This document shows positions 1 to 8,386 of a stretch of 64,000 nucleotides of DNA, piece after piece. How positions within the stretch are numbered: the stretch's first letter is position 1; each line of letters begins with the position of its first letter. The stretch comes from Sva-07 sp963716095 (lineage in GTDB: Bacteria; Actinomycetota; Acidimicrobiia; Acidimicrobiales; Ilumatobacteraceae). The stretch is taken from assembly GCA_963716095.1 (NCBI GenBank), contig CAVQSV010000008.1, positions 58,564-122,563 on the forward strand, given 5' to 3'. The position numbers and the translations under genes are program-made. Below the pieces are notes generated by a model. That model saw only the letters and a list, made by a program, of their open reading frames with translations, ran no database searches and was not told where the DNA came from.

Positions 1-530
1 CCCGGCACCGACGGCTCGTTCTCGAGGCGGCGCGGTTCGCCGGTCAACCCCGCGGTGAGCGCCGTGCCACCGTGATAGCTGCGGTAGGTCGACAGCACCT
101 TCATGCGGCCGGTGAACCCCTTCGCCAGACGAACGGCGTTCTCGACCGCCTCCGCACCTGCGTTGGTGAAGAACACCTTCTCGAAGTGTCCGCCGGCGCC
201 ATCGCGGTTGGCCTTCTCGACGATCAACCGGCCGGCCTCGCTGCGCTGGTCGTTGGCGAACGGCGGTGCCACCATGCACAGCGCGTCGGCCTGGTCCTTG
301 ATCGCCTGGATCATCTTCGGGTGTTGGTGCCCGAGGTTCATGTTGACCAACATGCTGCTGAAGTCGATCCACTCGTTGCCGTCGGGGTCCCAGAACTTCG
401 AGCCGGCCGCCCCTGCGATCACGGTTGGGTCGAGCGCCCCTTGAGCCGACCAGGAATGGAACACGCGTGCACGGTCGTTCGCGTAGGCGTCGCCGAGCAG
501 GGTCGAAGGAGCAGAGTCGAGCTGAGTCAC
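1..530 (-). CDS. Class III PLP-dependent aminotransferase, N-terminal part cut by the window edge
   Basis: The reverse strand is open from a GTG at 530 to the edge, giving about 176 N-terminal residues. Family landmarks are FHSWSAQ (residues 24-30), the fold-opening segment WDPDGNEWIDFSS, NLGHQHPKM, and FFTNAGAEAVENA followed by YRSYHGGT, the region that holds the PLP phosphate in class III aminotransferases. The PLP lysine lies beyond the edge. The FHSWSAQ opening resembles omega-amino-acid:pyruvate (taurine or beta-alanine type) enzymes, but the substrate cannot be set from half a protein. An in-frame GTG at 548 is an alternative start; neither has a convincing ribosome site. The gene is divergent from the dienelactone hydrolase, with 45 bases between the starts. 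Confidence 0.85.
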   Translation of the reverse strand, partial: MTQLDSAPSTLLGDAYANDRARVFHSWSAQGALDPTVIAGAAGSKFWDPDGNEWIDFSSMLVNMNLGHQHPKMIQAIKDQADALCMVAPPFANDQRSEAGRLIVEKANRDGAGGHFEKVFFTNAGAEAVENAVRLAKGFTGRMKVLSTYRSYHGGTALTAGLTGEPRRLENEPSVP

Positions 531-575
531 GGTGCGATCGTATGGCACATCTCCGATGGGGTCTACGGTTGTGGC

Positions 576-1268
576 ATGGGAGAAATCGTCAACTTCGCCA
601 GCAACGGAAACGATGCGTCGGGCTACCTCGCCCGGCCGGACACGGGCAGCGGCCCCGGTGTGATCGTCGTACAGGAGTGGTGGGGCCTCGACTCCGGAAT
701 CAAGGAGATGGCCGACCGACTCGCCGCCGCCGGATTCGTCGCGCTCGCACCCGACCTCTATCACGGCGAACTCGCCGGCCACACCGAGATGGACAAGGCC
801 GGTGAACTGATGAGCACGCTGCCACCGGATCGGGCGGGTCGCGACATGAGCGGCGCCGTCGACTTCCTCGCCGATCACGACTCGACCACAGGCGACGGCA
901 TCGGCGTGATGGGATTCTGCATGGGGGGCATGCTCACGTTCGTGCTCGCCGCGCTGCGGCCCGACAAGGTCAAGGCGGCCGTGCCGTTCTACGGTTTCCC
1001 GCAGGGTGAAGATCAGCCCGACTATTCGAAGATCGAAGCGTCGATCCAGGGGCACATGGCCGAGCACGACGACTTCTTCCCGCCGTCGGCGGCGATGCAC
1101 CTCGAAGAGGAACTCAAGGCGCTGGGCAAGGACGTGTCGATCACCGTGCACCTCGGTACGGGGCACGCGTTCATGGCGCCTCACAACGCGCTCGGCACGC
1201 AGGATGCGGCCAAGTACGACGAGATCTGGCCGCAGGCGACAGCGTTCCTCCACGACAAGCTCGCCTGA
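576..1268 (+). CDS. Dienelactone hydrolase family protein
   Basis: A 230-residue cytoplasmic alpha/beta hydrolase, the usual length for the DLH family. The catalytic triad is visible: nucleophile Cys115 in GFCMGG, Asp165 in AEHDDF and His197 in GTGHAF. Glu34 in QEWWG matches the glutamate that controls the cysteine in classical carboxymethylenebutenolidase. The reading frame is open far upstream, but only from this ATG does the sequence look like the family, and the upstream part is antisense to the aminotransferase. Most DLH-family proteins hydrolyse unidentified esters or lactones; no chlorocatechol genes are nearby, so a true dienelactone substrate is not implied. The HAD gene follows after 12 bases, so co-transcription is likely. 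Confidence 0.9.
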   Translation: MGEIVNFASNGNDASGYLARPDTGSGPGVIVVQEWWGLDSGIKEMADRLAAAGFVALAPDLYHGELAGHTEMDKAGELMSTLPPDRAGRDMSGAVDFLADHDSTTGDGIGVMGFCMGGMLTFVLAALRPDKVKAAVPFYGFPQGEDQPDYSKIEASIQGHMAEHDDFFPPSAAMHLEEELKALGKDVSITVHLGTGHAFMAPHNALGTQDAAKYDEIWPQATAFLHDKLA

Positions 1269-1280
1269 ACGGCTGACTCG

Positions 1281-1955
1281 ATGTCTCGATTCGACGCCGT
1301 CCTGTTCGACGCGGGCGGAGTCCTGGTCCTTCCCGACCCGACGGTCCTCGGCCCGTTGCTCGCCCGGTACGGAGCCACCACCGATGTCGCCTCGCACCGT
1401 CGGGCCCACTACGCCGGCATGAAGGCGAAGTCGGATCGCTCCGAGCCGGAAGGGTCGTGGGGCGTCTACGACGACGCGTATGTCGAGGCTGTCGGCGTCG
1501 AGCGTGCCGACCTCGACGAGGCGGCGTTCGTGCTCGGCCGCACCCGATCGGCCTGGCTGTGGCGGTGGACGATCCCGGAGACCCGCACTGCGCTCGATGC
1601 GTTGGCCGCGGCGGGCATCCCGATGGGTGTCGTGTCGAACGCCAGTGGTCAGATCGAGTCGATGCTCGTTCGCGAGATCTGCCAGGTGGGCCCCGGCCCG
1701 CACGCCGAGATGCGCTGCATCGTCGACAGCCAGGTCGTCGGCATCGCCAAGCCGGACCCGGCGATCTTCGACCATGCGCTGCCGCACTTCGCAGAGTTCG
1801 ATCGATCGCGTATCGCCTATGTCGGCGACTCGGTCACGATGGACATTGCGGCGTCGTCTGCGGCCGGCCTGCACCCGATCCTGCTCGATCCCCACGGCGA
1901 CCACGTCGGCGCCGGCTTCGAACGCATCGCCGACGTGATCGAATTGGTGGGCTGA
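1281..1955 (+). CDS. HAD-superfamily hydrolase (HAD-IA type phosphatase)
   Basis: A 224-residue HAD protein with all four motifs: Asp10 in FDAGGV (motif I), Ser119 in VVSNAS (II), Lys157 in GIAKPDP (III) and Asp183/Asp188 in YVGDSVTMD (IV). The second aspartate of motif I is Gly12 (DxGGV), a pattern common in HAD-IA members whose acid-base residue differs from standard phosphatases. The helical cap lies between motifs I and II. It is probably a small-molecule phosphatase or dehalogenase-like enzyme; the substrate is unknown. It follows the DLH gene by 12 bases and converges on the GerMN lipoprotein gene. Confidence 0.85.
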   Translation: MSRFDAVLFDAGGVLVLPDPTVLGPLLARYGATTDVASHRRAHYAGMKAKSDRSEPEGSWGVYDDAYVEAVGVERADLDEAAFVLGRTRSAWLWRWTIPETRTALDALAAAGIPMGVVSNASGQIESMLVREICQVGPGPHAEMRCIVDSQVVGIAKPDPAIFDHALPHFAEFDRSRIAYVGDSVTMDIAASSAAGLHPILLDPHGDHVGAGFERIADVIELVG

Positions 1956-2070
1956 AACACCACCGACCTCACACCGCCCGTCGCGTGCACCGATTGCAGC
2001 CGGGCGCTGGCATCTCGACGCGATCGACTGCCCCAGCCCGCGTGCGGCGCCGCTGCAGGATCGGCTGGCC

Positions 2071-3036
2071 TCAGCCCGTGAGGGTGAGCGGGACGATGGT
2101 CTCGAGGTCCGTCGGGCAGTTGGGTTCGCTGTCCGGCGTGCAGCCCACGGGGCTGACGGCGACGAGTTCGATCGGGCCAGCTGGCGCGTCCACCGACATC
2201 GTCGTCTGGAAGTCGGCCCAATTGCCCCAGGCGCCGGCGAACACGATGACGACGTCACCGATCCGCTCGCCATTGCGCCTGACCTCCATTGGGAAGTCGC
2301 CTTCGTACACGTCTGCTTCGCCGGTGACGGTGATCGGGCTCGTCACGGTGGCTCCCGGCAGGGGCGTGTCGATGATGATCCCCTTGGTCAACGCCCAGTC
2401 GACATCTCGCCGTTGCTGGGCGTCGCTCAGCACGATGCCCTCACCGCCGAAGAACTCGACTGGGGCGCCGTCCAGCCAGAACAGCACCTCGTCGACGTTG
2501 TCGAATTGGGTGGCGGTGAAGATCACCTGTGCCAATCGGGCATTCATCGAGAGCGTGCCGCCACCGCTTTCGTAGTCGCTGCTCAGATCGACGGTGGCGA
2601 GCCCGTTGGCGAGGTTGACGTCTCGCAGCGTCGTGCCGTCGGGGATCTCTGTGTGAAGCCCGGCTGCGCGTTCGCTGTCGGTTGGCCCTTCCACGAGTTC
2701 GGCCAGCGTGTTGCGCAAGACCGCCGGGCCCTCCACCTGCCGGTGGGCGACGGCGATCCGTTCGTCGCGCAGGAGGTAGATCCGCACGTCGACGAGGGTC
2801 GGGTTGGGGGTGGTCACGGTGGGTGCCGGCGTCGACGCCGGCGCGGTCGAGGCGGGGCTGGTGGTCACTGCGGGTTCGGTGGTCTCCGGCGAGTCGATCG
2901 TGGTCGTCGTCGAACTCGGTGTGGTCGTGTTCGGCGAGGTCGTATCGGGTGGGATCGTGGCCGTGTCGTCGCCGCTTCCGCATGCCGACGCGACAGCCAA
3001 CAATCCGAGCACGAGGCCCAGTCGCAGGGTGCGCAT
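2071..3036 (-). CDS. GerMN-domain lipoprotein with C-terminal Gmad2 immunoglobulin-like domain
   Basis: A 321-residue predicted lipoprotein. The signal peptide ends in a lipobox, LAVASAC, with lipidated Cys19. A Thr/Ser/Pro-rich linker (about 20-75) precedes a GerMN domain (about 80-200, with VRIYLLRDE and NARLAQVIFTAT) and a Gmad2-like beta domain (about 215-320, with PITVTGEADVYEG). GerMN domains were named from spore-germination proteins but occur widely as extracytoplasmic lipoproteins in non-sporulating actinobacteria, often beside two-component systems; none is present here. Its role is unknown, and a surface-located binding or structural protein is likely. It lies on the same strand as the acyl-CoA dehydrogenase, 126 bases downstream of that gene's stop. 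Confidence 0.88.
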   Translation of the reverse strand: MRTLRLGLVLGLLAVASACGSGDDTATIPPDTTSPNTTTPSSTTTTIDSPETTEPAVTTSPASTAPASTPAPTVTTPNPTLVDVRIYLLRDERIAVAHRQVEGPAVLRNTLAELVEGPTDSERAAGLHTEIPDGTTLRDVNLANGLATVDLSSDYESGGGTLSMNARLAQVIFTATQFDNVDEVLFWLDGAPVEFFGGEGIVLSDAQQRRDVDWALTKGIIIDTPLPGATVTSPITVTGEADVYEGDFPMEVRRNGERIGDVVIVFAGAWGNWADFQTTMSVDAPAGPIELVAVSPVGCTPDSEPNCPTDLETIVPLTLTG

Positions 3037-3162
3037 GACATCTTCCTTCCTTCAGCTTCCAGTTCCACGGTCGCGCCCGGCGCGCTCTCGTGCCAGAGCC
3101 GAACGTCAGGGAAGGAGAGGTGGTGTCGGTCAGTAGCTGTCGGTCCGACCCTGGTGCTGAGA

Positions 3163-4791
3163 TCAGGTGCTGGCGGAGATCAGTTGGCGGGCGATCACCT
3201 TGAGGCAGAGGGTCTCGTCGGCGCCTTCGAAGATCGACAGCACGCGGGCGTCGACGTACAGACGGCTGACGGGGAACTCCTCGGCGTAGCCCATCCCGCC
3301 ATGGATCTGCATCGCTTCGCGGCTGACCCACTCGGCGGCCTTGCACACGTAGGCCTTCACCATCGAGGCCTCCATCGCGCCCTCGCCCTTGCCCATCAAC
3401 GTGGCGACGGCATAGGAGAATTGGCGGCCGGCCTGGGTGAGCACCGCCATCCGGCCGAGCTTGGCGCGGGTGAGCTGATAGTCGATGATCGCCTCGCCGA
3501 ACACCTTGCGGTTCTCGGCGTAGTCGAGCGCCGCTTCGTAGGCGGCCTGCATCACGCCGACGGCACGAGCCGCAGTCTGCAGACGCCCGTTCTCGAAGCC
3601 GGCCATCTGATAGTAGAAACCCTTGCCGAGCCCGTCCTCCATGCCGACCTGATTGGCGGCGGGCACCCACCAGTCCTCGAGTGCGACCTCATAGGAGTGC
3701 ATCCCGCGATAGCCGATCGTGTCGATCGGGCGACCCTCCATCTTGCCGACACGCGAGGTGCCGTCGACGTCGACGGGGTCCTGGGTGAGCTCGAAGCCGT
3801 GGCTGTCGCCCCGCGGCTTCGGCACGATGAACAGCGTGAGCCCGCGATGGGTCTTCGAGCGATCGGGATCGGTACGCGCGAGCAGCGTGAGTGCGTCGGC
3901 CCGAGCGCCGAACGTGCACCACGTCTTGACACCGTTGATCACCCAGCCGTCTTCGCCGTCAGGGCCGGGCGCCGGAGTGGCGGTGACCTTGATGCCGGCG
4001 ACGTCGCTGCCGTAGTCGGGTTCGGTGACCGCAACCGCCGGCATGACTTCGGCGGTGGCCAGCTTGGGCAGCCACTCCTGCTTCTGCGCTTCGGTGCCGC
4101 CCTTCACGAGCGCCCGGGTGAGGATCTCGGGCCGGGTGATCAGCGATCCGCCGATGCCGAGGCTCGCCCGGGAGAGTTCTTCGGTCGCGGCGACCATGGC
4201 GATGTACTCGGCGTCGCCACCTTCGCTGTAGCCGCCGTACTCGACGGGCACGCTCAACCCGAATGCGCCCAACTCGGCGAGGCCGGTGACGATCTCCTCG
4301 GGTACGTCACCGTTGGTGCGATGGACGTGCTCGGCGTGTGGAGCGATCACGTTCGAGGCGAAGGCACGGAAGGTGTCGGCCACCATCTCCATGTCGTCGT
4401 CGAGGTGACGCGGCCCAGCGGTGTCGGCGAGAGACGCCAGGAATTCCGGTGCGCGGAACTGCACCATGAACGCGTGGACGTTGGCGAGGGCGTCGCGCTC
4501 GACCCCCCACTCCGCTTCACGGCCGAGCAGCTTGCCGGAGAGGTCATGGAGCATGTCGGCGGCGAACGCGCACGTGATCTTCGCTTCGACCTCGCCTTTG
4601 GCGCCGTAGTCGAGCAGCGACCGCGCCGTCGCCACGCCTGATGCGGCATGGGCGATGTCGTACGCGAGCACCTGGTGCACGTCGGGGCCGCCTGAAGCAG
4701 CGAGTTCGCGCACGGCCTTGCCGACGATGCGGTCGGCCAGGTCGATGGCGTCAGCGGCGGCGGGAAGGTCGGGGGCAGCGATCGCAGTCAT
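3163..4791 (-). CDS. Acyl-CoA dehydrogenase
   Basis: A 542-residue acyl-CoA dehydrogenase, longer than the 380-residue core because of a roughly 120-residue N-terminal helical part. Visible are the FAD-binding VAVTEPDYGSDVAG, WVINGVKTWCTFG, the C-terminal helical domain from NRKVFGEAIIDYQL, IHGGMGYAEEFPVSR, and IFEGADET, where Glu522 aligns with the catalytic base of the family. It should oxidise an acyl-CoA to its trans-2-enoyl-CoA and pass electrons to ETF; chain length is not readable. The open frame runs further upstream, but ATG 4791 is where family-like sequence begins. The gene is divergent from the LOG gene across 124 bases. Confidence 0.9.
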   Translation of the reverse strand: MTAIAAPDLPAAADAIDLADRIVGKAVRELAASGGPDVHQVLAYDIAHAASGVATARSLLDYGAKGEVEAKITCAFAADMLHDLSGKLLGREAEWGVERDALANVHAFMVQFRAPEFLASLADTAGPRHLDDDMEMVADTFRAFASNVIAPHAEHVHRTNGDVPEEIVTGLAELGAFGLSVPVEYGGYSEGGDAEYIAMVAATEELSRASLGIGGSLITRPEILTRALVKGGTEAQKQEWLPKLATAEVMPAVAVTEPDYGSDVAGIKVTATPAPGPDGEDGWVINGVKTWCTFGARADALTLLARTDPDRSKTHRGLTLFIVPKPRGDSHGFELTQDPVDVDGTSRVGKMEGRPIDTIGYRGMHSYEVALEDWWVPAANQVGMEDGLGKGFYYQMAGFENGRLQTAARAVGVMQAAYEAALDYAENRKVFGEAIIDYQLTRAKLGRMAVLTQAGRQFSYAVATLMGKGEGAMEASMVKAYVCKAAEWVSREAMQIHGGMGYAEEFPVSRLYVDARVLSIFEGADETLCLKVIARQLISAST

Positions 4792-4915
4792 GCGCCAGAC
4801 GTTACTGGCCGGTAATCGGAGCGGCCATTCGAGCTGTGCCGCCGTCGCCAACGTCGGCGAGCGACATGATCGGCCCGGCGCCGTGTGACGGTCTGGCGGG
4901 CGCCATGATGGGGAG

Positions 4916-5486
4916 ATGGCGGCGATCAGTGTTTTCTGCGGTTCGAGCTCCGGATCGGACCCGGTCTTCGCCGAAACCGCCAAGGCACTCGGTTCGACTC
5001 TGGCCGCTGACGGACATCGGCTCGTGTACGGCGGTGGACACGTGGGATTGATGGGCGTGGTCGCCGATGCCGTGTTGGCCGGTGGCGGCGCCGTCACCGG
5101 CGTGATGACCGAGCAGCTGGTGGCCGCTGAGGTCGCGCATCTCGGCGTGACCGAACTGGAGATCACCTCGAGCATGCACGCCCGCGAAGGCGCGCATGGC
5201 CGAACTGTCCGACGGGGTGATCGTGCTGCCCGGTGGGTTCGGAACGCTCGACGAGGCGTTCGAGATGGTCACGTGGAACCAGCTCGGCCTCGTCGCTGCT
5301 CCCGTGGTCTTCCTCGACGTGGCCGGCTACTTCGCGCCGCTGTTCGACTTCATCGAGGGAACCGTCGCCGCCCAGTTCGTCAGCGCGGCCAATGCTGCCC
5401 TCGCCCGGCGGGCCTCGACCGTCGGCGAAGCGGTACGGCTCGCGATCGCGACGCAGGAGGCGTTCACACCGAAGTGGCTCGGGTGA
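4916..5486 (+). CDS. LOG family protein (TIGR00730), reading frame interrupted by one extra base near 5186
   Basis: Residues from ATG 4916 read AISVFCGSSSGSDPVF and YGGGHVGLMG, the nucleotide-binding start of LOG proteins (cytokinin riboside phosphoribohydrolase or lysine-decarboxylase-like). After ATGCACGCCCGC one surplus G shifts the frame. Removing it gives MHARKARMAELSDG, then PGGFGTLDE, the two catalytic signatures of the family, and the protein continues to the stop at 5486 (about 189 residues). Both halves are intact, so a sequencing or assembly indel is more likely than decay. The enzymes release the base from nucleoside 5'-monophosphates; the exact substrate is unknown. The gene converges on the small lipoprotein gene. 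Confidence 0.85.
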
Positions 5487-5495
5487 TGCGAGGTG

Positions 5496-5894
5496 TCAAC
5501 TGCAGGGACTGTCCGGTGCCGGTGCCACCGTGCCGTCGGCGTCGATCACGAACCGTGGGGACGGTTCCAGGATCATCTGCGCCTCCAGCAGGTCCTGCTG
5601 GCTGGTCGCCGCAGCGCCGTTGAGCAACTCGTAGGTCTCCACCGCCAGCTCGAGTGTCTGACGATCGACCGCGCACGCTGCAACGCCAGCATCGGCAGGG
5701 GCCCCGGCAGCCACCTCGACCGCGTCGCCGACGCTTCCGACGCCTTCGCCCGGAAGGGGAGCGCCACCGACGGCGACGACGGTGCCATCGACGTTCGCCG
5801 ACTTGGTTCCGGTGTCAGCGCCGCCAGACGATCCGCACGCAGCGATCAGCGAGCCCGCAACCAGGACGAGCGTGGTGAGTGCGCGTGTCGACAT
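5496..5894 (-). CDS. Small lipoprotein of unknown function, pseudopilin-like C-terminal part
   Basis: A 132-residue protein with a clear lipoprotein signal: hydrophobic segment VLVAGSLIAAC with Cys20. A low-complexity Gly/Ala linker follows, then a compact C-terminal part, CAVDRQTLELAVETYELLNG to the final PDSPCS, with cysteines near both ends. The pattern of cysteine, TLE, A..Y..LNG, Leu-rich stretch and terminal PxC resembles the periplasmic part of type II secretion or pseudopilin-like actinobacterial proteins. That resemblance is from memory and unverified. It probably faces the cell envelope. It converges with the LOG gene (9-base gap) and diverges from the S33 peptidase gene. Confidence 0.7.
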   Translation of the reverse strand: MSTRALTTLVLVAGSLIAACGSSGGADTGTKSANVDGTVVAVGGAPLPGEGVGSVGDAVEVAAGAPADAGVAACAVDRQTLELAVETYELLNGAAATSQQDLLEAQMILEPSPRFVIDADGTVAPAPDSPCS

Positions 5895-5976
5895 GTCTGT
5901 TCATCGGCGTCGAATCGGATCGACTGAAGTCGTGTGCTGAGCCGACCGTGCGCCGGGTCGGCGATATGGTCGGCGT

Positions 5977-7710
5977 GTGCGTCGTGTTGCTGCGCTGTTC
6001 GCGCTCCTGGTCGTCGCCGCGTGCTCGGCCTCGGCCGAGGTGGTCACGGTCGAAGCCGACCCATCACCCTCCGAACCCGACACCAGCGAGAACGTCTCGC
6101 CGCGAACCGACACGCTCGACTGGAGCGGATGCGGAGGCCGGGCGGGCGATCTGATCGATCTCGAATGCGCAACCTTGGCCGTGCCGCTCGATCACGCCGA
6201 CCCCGACGGCGAACTCATCGAGGTTGCCGTCGCTCGTGCGGCGACCGCCGACCCGGATCGGCGCATCGGCTCACTGGTGTTCAACCCGGGTGGGCCGGGT
6301 GGGTCCGGCATCGAGTTCCTGACCTCTGCTGCTGTACTCGTCCCCGCAGCCATCGCCGACCGGTTCGATCTCGTGTCGTTCGATCCGCGCGGCGTTGGCG
6401 AGAGTACGCCGATCGAGTGTGAGGTCGACTTCGATGACGACGTGCCGTTGCTCGAAGCCGGCGACGATGCCGGCTGGGAGCGGCTGCTCGCCGAATCTGC
6501 GTCGCGTACGGAGAGCTGTACCGTCGACTCGCTCGCGTTGGAGCCCTACGTCGGCACCGACAACGCCGCCCGGGACCTCGATGCGCTGCGCGATGCGCTC
6601 GGCGACGAACGGCTCAGCTACGTGGGGTTCTCCTACGGCACCCGCCTCGGTGCGACCTATGCCGAGCTGTTTCCCGACCGGGTGCGTGCCCTCGTGCTCG
6701 ATGGCGCCGTGAAGCCCACCGACGACTTCGCGCAGTTGGGACTGGAGCAGGGTCCCAGTTTCGACGCGGCACTCGAGAGCTTCGCCGCGGCATGCGACGA
6801 CGACGCCGACTGTGCGCTCGCCGACGTCGGTCCGACCCTCGACGTCGTCACCGGCCTGATCGAGGAGATCGACAGCGTCGGGAGCTTCCCGACCGACGAC
6901 GATGACCGAATACTGACCCCTGGCGAGCTGCAACTCGGCGTGTTCGCTGCGCTCTACAGCACGCAGCTGTGGCCGGTGCTCGCTGACGCACTCGTCGCTG
7001 CCGAGACCAGCCAGGACGGGTCACTGCTGCAGGTGCTGGCCGACAGCTACCTCGGACGGCAACCCGACGGCACCTACGACAACAGCCAGCTGGCCGGGTT
7101 CGCCATCAACTGTGCCGACGATCCGAGTCGCCCGCCGGTCGACGAGGTTCGCCGCCAGGCAGAACTGGCCGCCGACGCTTCGAAGTACTTCGGCGACTTC
7201 CTGCGTGCCAGCACCGGCTGTATCGGTACGCCCGACGCGATCGATCCGATCGCCATCGGGCCCGCCGACGGAGCGGCACCCATCCTCGTGATCGGCACCA
7301 CCGGCGATCCGGCCACACCGTACGAGTGGTCGGTCGAAATGGCCGAGCTGCTCTCCTCGGGCGTGCTCTACACGGTCGAGGCAGAGGGGCACACGGCGTT
7401 TCTCTCGGTGCCTTGCGCCGACGCCGTGGTGGTCGACTACCTCGTCGACCTCGAACTGCCGGACCAAGGCTCGTCGTGCACCGCCGACGCGCCCGAGGAC
7501 GTGTTCGTTCCAGCGGGTTCGGGCGAGCTCGACCAGGTCATTGCGTTCTTCGACTGCTTGCGCTCGAACGGACTCGACCTTCCCGACATCACCGTCGGGG
7601 ATCTGCTGGCCGACCCCAACGGCGAACTGCTGCTCGACCTGCTCGATCCGACAGACCCGGCCTTCGGCGAGGCTGCTCTGGCCTGCCAGGACCTCATCCC
7701 CGGCTTCTGA
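5977..7710 (+). CDS. Secreted alpha/beta hydrolase lipoprotein, S33 tripeptidyl-aminopeptidase-like, with extra C-terminal Cys domain
   Basis: A 577-residue lipoprotein (lipobox VVAAC, Cys16) with an S33 (TAP-type) hydrolase fold. The oxyanion region is NPGGPGGSG (103-111), the nucleophile Ser219 lies in GFSYGT, Asp444 in GTTGDPATP and His472 in EGHTAF, with the lid between. Such enzymes release N-terminal peptides or hydrolyse esters outside the membrane. After about residue 500 the family normally ends, but here some 75 residues follow that contain FFDCLRSNGLDLPD and a second Cys570, resembling the small C..R..G...PD modules seen in many actinobacterial secreted proteins. The GTG at 5977 is the start that gives the signal peptide. 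Confidence 0.88.
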   Translation: MRRVAALFALLVVAACSASAEVVTVEADPSPSEPDTSENVSPRTDTLDWSGCGGRAGDLIDLECATLAVPLDHADPDGELIEVAVARAATADPDRRIGSLVFNPGGPGGSGIEFLTSAAVLVPAAIADRFDLVSFDPRGVGESTPIECEVDFDDDVPLLEAGDDAGWERLLAESASRTESCTVDSLALEPYVGTDNAARDLDALRDALGDERLSYVGFSYGTRLGATYAELFPDRVRALVLDGAVKPTDDFAQLGLEQGPSFDAALESFAAACDDDADCALADVGPTLDVVTGLIEEIDSVGSFPTDDDDRILTPGELQLGVFAALYSTQLWPVLADALVAAETSQDGSLLQVLADSYLGRQPDGTYDNSQLAGFAINCADDPSRPPVDEVRRQAELAADASKYFGDFLRASTGCIGTPDAIDPIAIGPADGAAPILVIGTTGDPATPYEWSVEMAELLSSGVLYTVEAEGHTAFLSVPCADAVVVDYLVDLELPDQGSSCTADAPEDVFVPAGSGELDQVIAFFDCLRSNGLDLPDITVGDLLADPNGELLLDLLDPTDPAFGEAALACQDLIPGF

Positions 7711-7855
7711 CGGGGCCCGACCGTTCCGCCCACAGGTAGCACACAGATTCTGCGCGTTGTCCCCAACTCTGGGCTGCGAACCCACAGCGACGGGCGAGCA
7801 ATTCACAAGCAATCGGGACTGACGTTCCACAGGGCGTGTCGTTCAAGATGGCTGC

Positions 7856-8200
7856 ATGGTCGATCGAGCCCTCCCCACGCCACGTCAGCGGCTGCTGCGC
7901 CAGCGCCAGCACGGCGCCATTCTGGGTCAGGCGGACCGGCGCGAACTCGAGCGGGCCGGGTGGCGCACGACGCTGGAGTTCCGTGAGAACAACGTGCGTG
8001 GGCGCGACGGGCGGCTGCTGCAGGTCGAAGAGATCTGGCACGCCGAAGCCGAGCGGGATCCAGGACTTCGTTCGACTCACGGCCTCGCCTTCGTCCACGC
8101 CACGGCCGAATCGGTCGACGAGGTGTGGTCGAAACTGCGCCGTCGAGCAGAACTCGCCGACATCCGGCACGCCGATCAGGCCGCTGTGCAGGCAAGTTGA
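7856..8200 (+). CDS. Hypothetical protein, 114 residues
   Basis: A short open frame with the strong third-position GC of its neighbours, which supports real coding. The product is charged and Arg-rich (LPTPRQRLLRQRQHGAILG, RRELERAGWRTTLEFREN), with no signal peptide, membrane segment or cysteine cluster. The middle part (TLEFRENNVRGRDGRLLQV) could form a small beta sheet. No family is recognised. It ends 19 bases before the nrdA promoter and is probably transcribed separately from it. ATG 7856 is the first start that keeps the frame open; no clear ribosome site is visible, so the start is uncertain. Confidence 0.55.
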   Translation: MVDRALPTPRQRLLRQRQHGAILGQADRRELERAGWRTTLEFRENNVRGRDGRLLQVEEIWHAEAERDPGLRSTHGLAFVHATAESVDEVWSKLRRRAELADIRHADQAAVQAS

Positions 8201-8219
8201 GAGTTTCTCGACGAGACGG

Positions 8220-8249
8220 TTGACACGACCGTAGTTTCACTGCTGTAAT
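8220..8249 (+). promoter_or_regulatory. Sigma-70-type promoter of the nrd operon
   Basis: TTGACA (8220-8225), an 18-base spacer and TGTAAT (8244-8249) match the vegetative consensus at 6/6 and 5/6 positions. Transcription would begin near 8256, leaving a leader of about 130 bases before the GTG of nrdA. Confidence 0.6.
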
Positions 8250-8262
8250 TACGGACTCGCTT

Positions 8263-8278
8263 CCACGAGATGTGGTGT
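8263..8278 (+). promoter_or_regulatory. NrdR box 1
   Basis: CCACGAGATGTGGTGT matches the known NrdR box pattern ACACwATATATwGTGT at 11 of 16 positions, including the outer CAC and GTG blocks. It begins just downstream of the predicted start of transcription. NrdR is the zinc-finger/ATP-cone repressor of ribonucleotide reductase genes. Confidence 0.6.
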
Positions 8279-8294
8279 CCATGGCGGCGAACGA

Positions 8295-8310
8295 CCACGA
8301 CATCTGGTGG
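8295..8310 (+). promoter_or_regulatory. NrdR box 2
   Basis: CCACGACATCTGGTGG matches the NrdR box at 10 of 16 positions and starts 32 bases after box 1, about three helical turns, the usual spacing for paired NrdR boxes. It sits inside a longer perfect inverted repeat (CGACCAC and GTGGTCG, 8292-8313). Confidence 0.6.
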
Positions 8311-8386
8311 TCGACAGCAGATCTTGACCAATTCCAGACAATTCCAGAATGCCCGACGATGCAATGAATGAGCAGGAGAACCAACG

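Noticed and set aside
2413..4641. 742-codon open frame on the plus strand
   Set aside because: It is a complement shadow of the GerMN and acyl-CoA dehydrogenase genes and has no motif of its own.
5174..5200. Programmed ribosomal frameshift in the LOG gene
   Set aside because: There is no slippery heptamer or downstream stem, and similar one-base breaks occur in unrelated genes nearby, so an assembly indel is simpler.
4916..5486. LOG protein as part of the TIR/RyR module
   Set aside because: LOG-like folds occur in nucleotide-signalling conflict systems, but this gene is 21 kb away and carries the ordinary phosphoribohydrolase motifs.
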